Shown here in pieces: positions 46,864-56,999 of a stretch of 64,000 bases of DNA. This stretch comes from Toxonevra muliebris (Eukaryota > Arthropoda > Insecta > Diptera > Pallopteridae), in contig OY829326.1 of the NCBI GenBank assembly GCA_963691655.1, forward strand, positions 77,183,235 to 77,247,234, given 5' to 3'. Every line of letters begins with the position of its first letter. The stretch's first letter is position 1. A model generated the notes under the pieces. It saw nothing but the letters and a program-made list of their open reading frames with translations. It was not told where the DNA came from and ran no database searches. The position numbers were made by a program, and so were the translations under genes.

Positions 46864-46926
46864 CTCTGCGACATCGCAAAAAATCGCTTTCTAACAAAAT
46901 TTTGTTTATGTTTAGGGCGATATCAT
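46864..46926 (-). CDS. candidate short coding exon, same phase as 2836-2982
   Basis: On the minus strand TTTATTTTACCAG precedes the segment and GCAGAG is followed by GTAAGTTT, a strong donor. The 63-bp segment is open in a frame that uses two bases, 20 complete codons and one leftover base (phase 1-1). The peptide is DIALNINKILL then ESDFLRCRR. Joined to the exon at 2836, the split codon would be GTT (Val) and the product would run on in frame without a stop. Both the acceptor and the peptide are plausible, but 63 bp is short enough for chance. I do not recognise the protein. If the two are consecutive, the intron between them is 43.9 kb. Confidence 0.42.
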
Positions 46927-46929
46927 CTG

Positions 46930-49015
46930 GTAAAATAAATTTTGGAGAGAACAGCATATATCAGAACTTTTCAGGATGTTACAATACATAAACTAAATAA
47001 GTCAATTTTTGTTGACGAATTTATTTACGTGTGATTTTAATTGAGTTTTTTCAAAGTTGGAGTAAACATTTTAATTTTGTTGTTCTTAGCCCCCCATTAA
47101 AGATTTCTATACCCGCCAGCGCAGATATGCACACGCAAACATAGATAATGTATATGTCTATGTATTTGTTTGTGCGCCTCTCTCTAAAAAATAATGCAAA
47201 ATATATGAAATTCATAATAAAATTGAAAAAAACAAAAAAAAAAAACAAATAATAAAACATTTTTTGTTTGAAAATTTTTCGACATTTTGCGACGCGTAAA
47301 TGTTGAATCCACAAAATGGAAGAGAAAAAAAATTAAAATTAAAAGAAGTTTTCTTTTTTCATTGTGGTTGTTGTTGTTTTTTTGTTGTTTTGTTGCCAAA
47401 CAGAATTTTTCAAATGTGAATTGCATTGGCATTTGCACCACGATGATACGAACAAACAACAGCAGCAGCAGCAACAACTTTGTTGCTGCAGAAACGAAAT
47501 TTGTTTTGGCATTTTAAAAGGACCTTTCATATTTATCATATGCACACATATTCACTCACACATGCAAGCACATGTGAGTTTCCTATGTTTTTTTAATAAG
47601 CATTGTTTTCTTCGTTTTGTTTTCTCTTTTCTTTTTTCATTCGAGACAATGCAAAATTTTAATTCATTAACTCATTAAAAAAAAAAACAAAAATTCACTA
47701 ATGACAACAACAAAATTCAATCCAGACTACTGAAAGTTATTCACTGAAAAATTTCCTGTTCATAAGATAGGTGGAGGGTGTATAGCAAAGTGGGATATAG
47801 ACGTACCTCTATAAAATGTTTGTTTGCCTTGTAATTTAAATTTGACTTTATGAATTGGTTGAAAAATATGCAACACTTCTTAAAATTATGTATCAAGGAA
47901 ATGGAAGAAAAGTACAGAGATTTAATTATAAATCTGTCTAATACAATATCTCAATTTTCAAAGGTGTAAATCAAATTGTTTTGGTTCTGCAACAATTAAT
48001 ACTTATATAAAGCCGTGTTATTCAAATACCTGTTCAATACGCCCCGGAGTTTCCCAGTCTCCCATTAACCCTTCGTCCGATTTTGATATTTTTTGTTGGG
48101 TCTATTCCAGTAGTAACTAATATAGAGTCTCGACCAAAGACTTGGGAATGCCTAGAGCAATCTCGCCGAAATTTATTATTAAAAATTGCATAGAGAAAAC
48201 TTAATTAAATATCTAATAATTGACTTATTTTATGGACATAATTAGGGTTCTAGGAGGAACTAATAATAGGTAGTTTAATTCGCATTTACGGGAAGAAACG
48301 AGCTTAACTTGAGTTCCTGGACTATTTTCAATATCAAACGTTAAAACTGATAGGGGACGAAAAGGTTTTCAGCTTTATTTAATCCTTTTCACATTGTCGA
48401 AAATTAGCTTACGTAACTTTATTCTACCGCTATTTCAACTGTAGATGTTCTGCAGAAATGGACGATCCGATTCTTCCATGAACTACACGAGCCGCAAGTT
48501 GAAATCATGCATTTCATCAGGGGGGAGGGGGGGGGGGGGGGGAATAAAAAATAAAAATTCTCCATATGAACCTAAACGCCAAACGCGGGCTGTAGCGCTC
48601 TTTTTTTCTCGTTCGTGTAACGCTTTTTTTCTTTTTTTTTTTGAGCCCTGTTCTTGTAGCAAAGAATTTCAAAATTTCTATGATCTATTTCCAAGGTAAA
48701 GGATCGTGGAAAATATAACAATAGGATTTATTCAGTTTTCGGTTTTACATTGGTTTATAATGGGTCGAGAATTAGTAGAACTTTAAGAATAATTTAAGGT
48801 CGCTGATTCCTACCCTGTATTCAAATTTTCTCTTTCCCATCTGGGATTTTCTTAATGCCGACCCCAAACCTATAATTTTGTTTTTTTTTTTTTAGTGGAT
48901 TCAATTCTCTACCTGAGAAAAGAACCCGTTGAACTGGTACTTGAGTCACGTATTTAAGAACTAAATCACCGAAATGATCCATTTCATTAGAACAATCCAT
49001 TTGGACATATTTTAA
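46930..49015. other. non-coding stretch with triplets and a G-run
   Basis: GTT/CAG/CAA tracts at 47360-47480, A-runs at 47230-47250 and 47676-47690, and a near-pure G run at 48521-48541. The triplet frames are low-complexity. No gene supported. Confidence 0.45.
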
Positions 49016-49019
49016 GAAT

Positions 49020-49078
49020 TTAAGCCCATCTGGGAATCGAACCTGAGGCAGATGGAGCTTCAGTCAAGCATTCATCCA
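49020..49078 (-). repeat. tRNA-derived SINE head, type 1 copy 2
   Basis: The minus strand reads ATCTGCCTCAGGTTCGATTC then CCAGATGGGCTTAA, nearly identical to 13624-13660. The A-box half is weaker. It abuts the 3' side of the jockey-like fragment at 49079-49560, in the same orientation. Confidence 0.5.
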
Positions 49079-49560
49079 CGAAGTAAATATTGTTGAACGT
49101 CGTCGAGCTGTTTCTGAACTAAATTAGCAGCTTCTGTAGGAAATTAATTTGACGCTAAAATGGCAGTATCGTCTGGATAATTAGCTATAGTAACACCATC
49201 AGTTTCAGACAAGTCGCAGGTAAAAATCGAATAAAGAGCAGGACCCAGAACACTGCCCTGTAGTACTCCGGCTTTCACTTGACATTTGGCTGATGTTTCA
49301 TCATTTACTTTGACTTTTTCGAATGTCCAGAACGTCAGTGACAATGTCGATGATATTGCTCAGGAGTACCGTGCTTATGACGATTGGTGATTCGGAACTG
49401 TATTCTTATTTTCTTGTGTTATTAGCAATCTACTACTTTGAATATTTTCGAGAATATTGCCAGCAAACTTATAGGTCTATATGAGGGCACTGAGTTTTCA
49501 GGTTCATTTGGTTTGGGTATCATTATTATTTTAGCACATTTCCATAGAGAAGGAAAGTGG
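49079..49560 (-). pseudogene. jockey-like LINE reverse transcriptase fragment
   Basis: The minus strand reads SLWKCAKIIMIPKPNEPENS, then PSYRPISLLAIFSKIF (about 49545-49450), a decayed middle with NHQSS, then KAGVLQGSVLGPALYSIFTC (near 49275-49215). The catalytic box is YPDDTAI (49168-49179, A to P), and EAANLVQKQLDDVQQYLL ends it near 49080. These are ordered reverse transcriptase blocks of jockey-type LINEs. It is truncated at both ends, with frame breaks. Confidence 0.65.
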
Positions 49561-50326
49561 TTTAATGAGCAAGATTATTAATTATTCTTATAATTGAAAG
49601 TAAATCATAATAACTAAAAACAACAATAACTAATTATGTTCACCTTTTTGCCTGTTTAAGTTATTAAATTTTTAAGTGTTTGAAAATCTTTTGTGGGGAA
49701 GGAAGAAAATGTCCCCCTGTTCCCCCCTTGTATCCGCCCTTGATTTCATGCGTAAGACACGATGTGCCAACTCAGCATGCATTACATATATAGATAATTC
49801 ATTCCTTTTATATATATTTTTTGATAGTTATGACCTTAATAAGTTCAAAACGAATATTCATAACTACTGCTCCTTTCTCCCTCTTCTCTCTACCCTATCA
49901 TCCCATCATTTCGACTCAATGCTTTGTATGAATAGGGTGTTTATTACCTATAAATAAAAACTTTTTGTCACCTGCTGCCTACTCCGCATACCACGTATTT
50001 GGAGATGGAAAGTGATCACCAATGCTAAACTTATCGGAAATGCAAAAATTTAACATGGACCCAATTTATATACATATTAATAAAACGCAGGAAATGGTAA
50101 TGATTCGGAGTTGCATAAATACCATACCGAGGTATACCGCCAAAGGCTCTTTTGGGGTATACAAGGTTATAGAAAGTGAGGTAACCTCCTGAAGGATATA
50201 ATACACACTTTAAATGAAGTGAAAGCAACGGCTAAGAGTTAATCGTAACTGAAGATTTAAGCTTTTCGCTTCCGAGTATTCAAATTTTTTACGTAAACTT
50301 TAAAGCTTTTGACTTGAAAGCATATA

Positions 50327-51768
50327 CTACTATGATCAAAAAGTAAGGCGAATTTTGAATTCAAAAATCGCGCCTTAATCGATAATTGAATTTTTTTGTT
50401 ATGGGTTGACACAACATTTCCTAACATATGTCCAAAATTATACGCTATTTGTAGCGTTGGTTTATGATTTATCACATTTTTTTTTCAAATCAATGAAAGT
50501 ATTTTCGGCGATTTTCAGTGTGGAAAAATTTGTTGAGCAAAGAATTTGCATCTAATTTTACATCAGCAATGAAATATTATGGGTATTCACGCGTTGATGC
50601 GAAATTGCGAAAGTGAAGCTTAGAGCACTAAGATGTGAGCATTCGTTTAACTGTCAAAATATTACCATCTCATTGAAAAAGCATGAAAATATTTTGGATT
50701 CTTCTTACGAGTTTAAAGGTAGAAAGGTGTCAAACTTCGGCACATTCGCAACGTCGCAAGGGCATGTTGCATCAACCCGTGAATACCCAAATTGTGTGCA
50801 AACTGCTTCGAAATGTTGCCAAAGTGTTTTGGGGACAATACCATGGCAAAATCAAAAGTTTATAAGTGATATAAAGAATTCCAAGAGAGTCGAAAAGACA
50901 TTAATCGATCTGGAAGGCCATCAACATCAAAAACTGAAGAAAACACCATTGAAAATAAGAAAACAAGATCTTGTGGGCATTACTGGCATTTCACTTAGCA
51001 CAATACAATCAACTTTGAAGGATAATTTGAGTTTATCTGGCGTGTCTTCTCGTTAAGTGCCAAAATAGTTGAATTTTTTGAAAAAAAAAAACGTCGTATT
51101 GAAGTGTCCAAAGAGATATTTTTGAGGGGCGATGATGCTTTAAAATGCATAATCACAGGAGATGAAACATTGATCTACACCTACGATCCAGAAACACCTC
51201 AGCAATTAAGCGAATATCGTGCTAAAGATGAACCGAAACCCGAAATTCCTCGCCAAAGCCGTTCCAAAATCAAAGTCATGCTGACCGTTTTCATCGATTA
51301 CCGTGGTGTTGTCCACAAAGAGTATCTTCCAACTGGTCAAACGGTAAATAAGGATTACTACATTGGTGTTATGAGGCGTTTGAGAGCGTCTATTTGCAAA
51401 AATATACCAGAATTATGGCAAAATAATTCAGGGTTTTTACATCGTGATCGTAAACGGCAATCGTTATTTGGCAATTTTTGGCAAAAAATCAATCAAATAC
51501 CGTTCCACAAGCTCCATATTAGCTAGATCTGGCACCATGTGACTTTTTTCTTTTCTCTCGACTCAAAAAAACACTTCGTGGACACCGCTTTGATACCATT
51601 GACCAGATAAAAGAGAAATCGCTGGCTGCTCTAAAGGATATACCGGAAATTGAATATAATCGTTATATCGGGAGGAGAGTACTTTGATGGCTATTTAAGA
51701 AATGTGGATGAAGAAATAGAAAATGTGCGGTTTATTCAAAAATATCCCTTACTTTTTGATCATAGTAG
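50327..51768 (+). mobile_element. mariner element with matching ends, 1,442 bp
   Basis: The left end CTACTATGATCAAAAAGTAA, continuing GG, is matched perfectly by the inverted right end. TA flanks both sides (50325-50326 and 51769-51770), and the outer ATA is shared too. A decayed mariner transposase lies on + between the ends. The element is slightly longer than the usual 1.3 kb. Confidence 0.85.
50480..51690 (+). pseudogene. mariner transposase pseudogene (DD34D type)
   Basis: The N-terminus KFVEQRICI then a stop and FYISNEI lies near 50521-50570. A helix-turn-helix region follows, with LVGITGISLSTIQSTLKDNL near 50971-51030. The catalytic half is open from 51104 to 51526: GDETLIYTYDPET (first Asp 51161-51163; the usual Trp is Leu), VFIDYRGVVHKEYLP, and FLHRD (second Asp 51446-51448). 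After a frameshift come PQAPY, a stop, LDLAPCDFFLF (third Asp 51541-51543) and SRLKKTLRG. The second and third Asp codons are 95 nt apart instead of the 105 expected for DD34D, so about 10 nt are lost here. Inactive. Confidence 0.8.
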
Positions 51769-51769
51769 T

Positions 51770-53498
51770 ATATCGTGGATCATTGATCTAGAGTTCCTAT
51801 TACTTAAAAAGCATTTCTGGAGCAAATCGAGGAATAATTAGGAATAGAGATTATCGGATCTTGGTTCAAATATCATGAAAGCAAGCTTAAGCGAAGAACT
51901 TTCTTACAAGAAATTTACAAATAGTACAGTAATACAATTTTACTTAAAAATATAAATTAAATTTTGAAATCAAAAGCTCTAGTCCCACATAAAAAAACAA
52001 TGTTTATAAGAGATTGAAAAGGCAGTTGCTGCATTCTTGTAGAATTACATGCATACTTCCTCGAAGTACCACATACTAAGAAGGTTGAACTGTTATGAAA
52101 GCATGGCTGAATTTCATAGATTAGAAGCCATAGCCTCCTCTTATTTGTAATTACCACATTTTAAGATAAAATTATCTTTCAATTGCATGCATTTGTACCT
52201 ACACACGACTAAATACTTAACTTATATACATATACAAATACAAGTATATGAGTGTATGTGTGTGTGTATGTATGTATGATAGTAAATTTACTATAATCAT
52301 ACAAACTGCGTACATGTGTAAGTGAAAATGTTTGTATGTTGTTACATATGTGTGAATGTATGTGTTTACACATAATGAGCTACAACATGTAAACATAAAT
52401 GCACAAAGTGCATTACCGTTATGTCGTGCATTTGTCCGCCATGTTATTTTGTTCATTCGTCCGTTCGTTCATTCGTCTGCTCAGTTTTGTCCACATGATT
52501 GCGGTGAGAAGTTAACATTTTCATGACGCACGCCTACATATCTAAAAGGCTTTCACCTACACATATTCGAACAAGCACACACATATATACACACTCATAC
52601 CCATACAAACGCACACTCAAACCCACAAAGGCATACATAGACTCTCGCAGCGTGTAATTGATTTTGGCTTCGACACATACATACATACATACATACAACA
52701 TCGACACCCTAAAGTGTTTGACACTATTTTACAATTGAATCATTTTGTTGTTGTAATTGTTATACACAAAACTCACATGTTCACATACAAACACACACAC
52801 GAACACGTATAGATATGATTAAGTTTATATGGATGTATGCATGTGAATATATTTTACTGCCTTCCATTGTTGTTGTTTGTTGCTGTTGTATGCTTGTTTT
52901 TCGGCATGTCACTGCATTGTCCTGCTGTTTAACATGTTTTGGTGATAGTGCAACAGTGTTTTTGTCCGCCTGTCTTTGTGTATGTTTGTTTGATGTTTTA
53001 ACCACAAATTACCAACAGACACAAAACACCAACCAACTGGAACAGGTGTGAGCTCAAAATGTTATTTCAATTAAACTGCTGTAATTCTATTCAATTTACT
53101 TGAGTTCTAATGCAGCAAATTTTAAATAGTTCTGTGACTGGTTATCATTTCACCACGCAGAGGACTAGTTAGTGGTTTTGGAATAAGGATAAAGGCATGC
53201 CCTTTACTTGTATAATTATTAATTTTTCAAATCTTGTTTACTTTCGCACAGCCAAAAATTTCCAGGATTCCAGGATTTTTAATTCTGAGAATATACTTTT
53301 TCCATTAGTGCATATGAATTTTTCACAATTTCTACACGTACGAAAAGATAGATTGACCCTTTTTTCCTTTGAGTTCTGTAATCTCCATTTGATTTGATGT
53401 TAACTTTTTTACCGACTAATCAATAAAAACGGAAATATCATCGAAAATAATTCGTTGACTTCCGCGACATTTAACCGCACACGTGATATCAATCAGGG
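51770..53498. other. non-coding stretch with a microsatellite cluster
   Basis: Dense TG/TATG/ACAT repeats at 52225-52290, 52330-52375, 52555-52640, (ACAT)5 at 52677-52697 and (CA)n at 52790-52800; GTT triplets near 52745-52760 and 52868-52890. No gene supported. Confidence 0.5.
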
Positions 53499-53605
53499 GT
53501 TGAGTCGTCTCTTCCGTAAACGTACAACTCGTCACGAAAAAGTGAGTATTTTGCATGTATTTTTGAGTAAATTACGAGTGCGCTCACGAAAGAGACGATT
53601 CGACC
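53499..53605. repeat. 107-bp fold-back element
   Basis: The left arm GTTGAGTCGTCTCTTCCGTA and the right arm inverted GGTCGAATCGTCTCTTTCGT match in 16 of 20, extending through ...ACTCGT on both sides (about 32 bp per arm) with a loop of about 42 nt. No target duplication found. Confidence 0.55.
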
Positions 53606-53609
53606 ATAA

Positions 53610-56290
53610 GGCTTTTTATACCCTACAATAGACTGCACACAAAAAACAAGGAAAATTTTTTGACTGCACTTTGCAAAAAGACCGTACCTAGCGACCTTCA
53701 AACTTCAATATTTTTTCGGATGTCTAAATGAAGCCACTGGAGGTCAAAAATTTGACCTTTTCGTTTTTTTTTTGTGCAGTCTACTCAAAAATGATGTGGT
53801 ATATGCAAAAAAAATCAGCTTGCTGTGCTGCCAGCTCCCAACAGCAAAAACCCATTAAATTTCTCTCGAATCCAACCCTGAAAAACTGCATTCATTTTCC
53901 ATTTGTTTCCAAGTTTTTGGTGGATATTTTTACTTTTAAACATAACATGTATGAAACAATTTAATTTTAAATGATGCCATCTGAAGCAGTCTTTTAACAT
54001 ATTTGCAACATTTTGCGCATTACCAAAATAAAAAAGATATTTCTTGCTAATCTTAAGGGTTAAAAGGGGGAAATAGCTACCAAATACTTGTTAAAAAATT
54101 TTAATGAAAAGTGGGTAATAGTATTTTCCAAATATGAGAGTTAAACATTTCCAAAAAGCAGCTAAATTTAGGCGCAAAATGGCTGGAAATTTTTACGAAG
54201 TTGCTCCTTTTGATATGTAGACACCTATGGCAGACGTATGAACAAATTTTAGATGGGAGTGAAATAGTAAATTATTTAGTTTCAGCCTTAAAAGCTCAGG
54301 CCCAAAAACTTATTATTTTAACCAAAAAAAGCATGCTTCATTTTAAAAAGAATTGCAGTCAGTGCTGTAGCACATTTTTGGGAGGTCCCTTAAAACATAG
54401 AATATTGCAACAAGTGTCCTGTACAAAAAAAAAAAATTGGGGATCTCCTAAAAAAAAATTATAGCCAGTGCTGTGGGCAGAAAAAATTTTGAGAATCCCT
54501 TAAAAAATAATTATTTCATTTATTCGTTTCAAAATAATAGTAGCTAATAGTTTGGTATGAATAACAAAAAAAAAACCTTCGTTGAGCCAAAATATTTTAT
54601 TTATTTAAATCGAAATAAAAGTTCAATATGAATATACATAAGGTGGAGTCTCGGTACACTATCCGCCTGGCTACGACCTTACACTACTTTGTTCACTAAT
54701 AATAATACTGTATACTTTCAGGGTGGAATTCACCAGACTTCACCTGGCATTACGAAAGTTTACCACCATATTCACATACAAAATAATACATCATGCTTTT
54801 AGGGTTTTATTTTTAATAGTTTGGTTTTATTCGAAGAAAATATTCATAAATAATTTTTATAAAACTGATTGTTTAAATACGATGACGCATTTGATGGACC
54901 CTACCAAACAGTAGAAGATTATGGTTAATGAAGGACGACGACTTAGATATGATAATATCCTTTATGAAATATGGTGGTTTTAAATAAAAATTTGGGAGGA
55001 AAAGAGACCAATCTCCATTTTGGTGAATTTTTTCCTAGGTTACTGATTTCTATTCATTTTCAGACAAGGGACAAAAGTGGATACATTTTTTGAATTTTAG
55101 GAAAAATTTTTATTTTAAATTTTTTTATCTTAACTTAAAAAATTGGTCGAAAATTACCAAAAATTTACATAATAATCAATTTAAATTTGTTCAAATAAAT
55201 ATTATTCAATGCAGATTCGAATGCATTTTTTTTTATCGTGAAGGGCATAATTTCGATAACTCATCGACTTGCTATGACTGATGATGTACCCGACCTCAAA
55301 AAAATTATTAAAAATAGTCAGAGGCTCATTTTTTTCAAATGATTATCAGTGGGAACTTGGTCCATTTTAAATGATGAGGAATTCGGATGAGGTTGGCATA
55401 CATTCCCTAAATTCGTGCAGTTACTGCATTTAAAAAGATTTTCCGAGTCGTGGTGCTCTGAGCAATAATGGGTTAAAGAATTAATTACATTTTAAAATTG
55501 TTTCCTAAAACTTTGGAGCTGATCCAATAACACTGCTCTTTACATGGGCTTTGCGAATAAAATAGTTCCTAGTGTTTGCGAATGAATTTTTCATGCTGAA
55601 CACGAATCTGTCAAAAACATTCTATCACGTCACGTTTTAGAAGAAATAGGAAACCCCTAAAAATAGCGTTTTTGACCATTTTTAAAAATTGGAGAGTTGA
55701 ATCCTGATATGCTACAAACTTCAAAATTTATAAATTAAAGATTGAATCAAGCCATTTCAAATGAGCACTGAGCCAAATTCTTCGCTAGCGCCCTTATGTG
55801 TGTTTATGTCTAGGGGTGCAGGAATAAAATGTACACAGAACGGATTTTAACTTAATTACACCCACGGCCAGACATAATGATGGCGGACGAGTTTAGGGTG
55901 TAAGTGACATCTGATGGTAGAAAAACTCCAAAGTGATTTTTATTACCTTTCAAATAAGTATAATTTTACAAGGATCCGATAATTTTTTCTATTTTTTATT
56001 AATTTTAAAAAACTTTTTAAACGAAACATTAAATCAAAAACAGTTACTGGCCTATAAAAACTATGAATGTAGGATTACTCAGCATATCTACTTCTCTTTT
56101 TGAATCCAAAGTAAAACCTCATGTCAAAGAAAACAAATCGGATTTTGTCGCATAGTGTAACAAAGATTTTATATTTATTTTTTTACTTATATTTTACTTT
56201 TTTGAAAAAAACCGATGAAAGAAATACACTAAAAAATTGTTCATTAGATTTTATTTTCACTTTTTTCTATCCACTGGCAATTAAAATCAA
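53610..56290. other. non-coding stretch
   Basis: AT-rich. A loose two-unit tandem with CAGTGCTGT and CCCTTAAAA blocks occurs near 54355-54500 (spacing about 107 bp). A single GGGTTAA at 55469 could be a lone piggyBac-like right end. Frames here are AT-rich shadows. Confidence 0.4.
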
Positions 56291-56299
56291 AAATTAGTA

Positions 56300-56745
56300 G
56301 AAATAAATATGGCCTTGGTTCAAAGTATTGTCCGTCGCTAGTGACAACTTTCGCCCATCTCTTCGGCAATTTTCGGATCCCATATTGAAAAAGGGAGGCG
56401 TCTTTCCATTGGCTCCATTTTTCGACTTCCTCGTATTAACGAAAATGCTGATCCCGCGAACGTGCGCCATTGAAAGATGGTAGTCGAAAGGAGCGATGTC
56501 TGGAGAGTACGGCGGGTGGGGCAAGACCTCCCATTTCAGGGTTTCCAAGTATGTCTTGATCACTTTAAACGACGTGTGGCTGAGCATTGTCATGCTGATA
56601 CTGTGGCCGTTTTTCCTTCAATGCACGACTCAAATACATCATTTACCTTCGATACTGATCCCCTGTGATGGTTTCACTGGGGCTCAGTAGCTCGTAGCAC
56701 CAAGCTGGCCGCAAATGACGAGAATTTGACTCGAAATCATTAAAT
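56300..56745 (-). pseudogene. mariner transposase C-terminal fragment, second family
   Basis: The minus strand reads YELLSPSETITGDQYR, then SRALKEKRPQYQHDNAQPHV (second catalytic Asp, near 56605), a one-base frameshift, IKTYLETLKWEVLPHPPYSP and DIAPFDYHL (third Asp, near 56490). These motifs are typical mariner and differ from those of the element at 50327. The first catalytic Asp and N-terminus are missing, and no terminal repeats were found. Confidence 0.7.
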
Positions 56746-56999
56746 TTCACTAATGCGGCGATGTCAATACGTTAACAGATGTCCAAACTCACTTTATGAC
56801 AATTTTGACCTACGCATTTCGACCAGCCCTCACCGATGCAGCCATCTACCGGAAAACGAAATCAAAGATGTACATCTAATAAATAAATTATTTAAAAGAA
56901 ACAGTTTTAATTCAGGTTTAAAATCGAAATACATTTGAACATTAGCATTATATTTTGAAAAAGTCTGTTTCCTTTTCCTAATAGGCATTTAGGTAACGT

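Noticed and set aside
47287..47678. Frames with Gln, Ser and Cys runs around the triplet tract
   Set aside because: Products of CAG/GTT simple repeats read on both strands.
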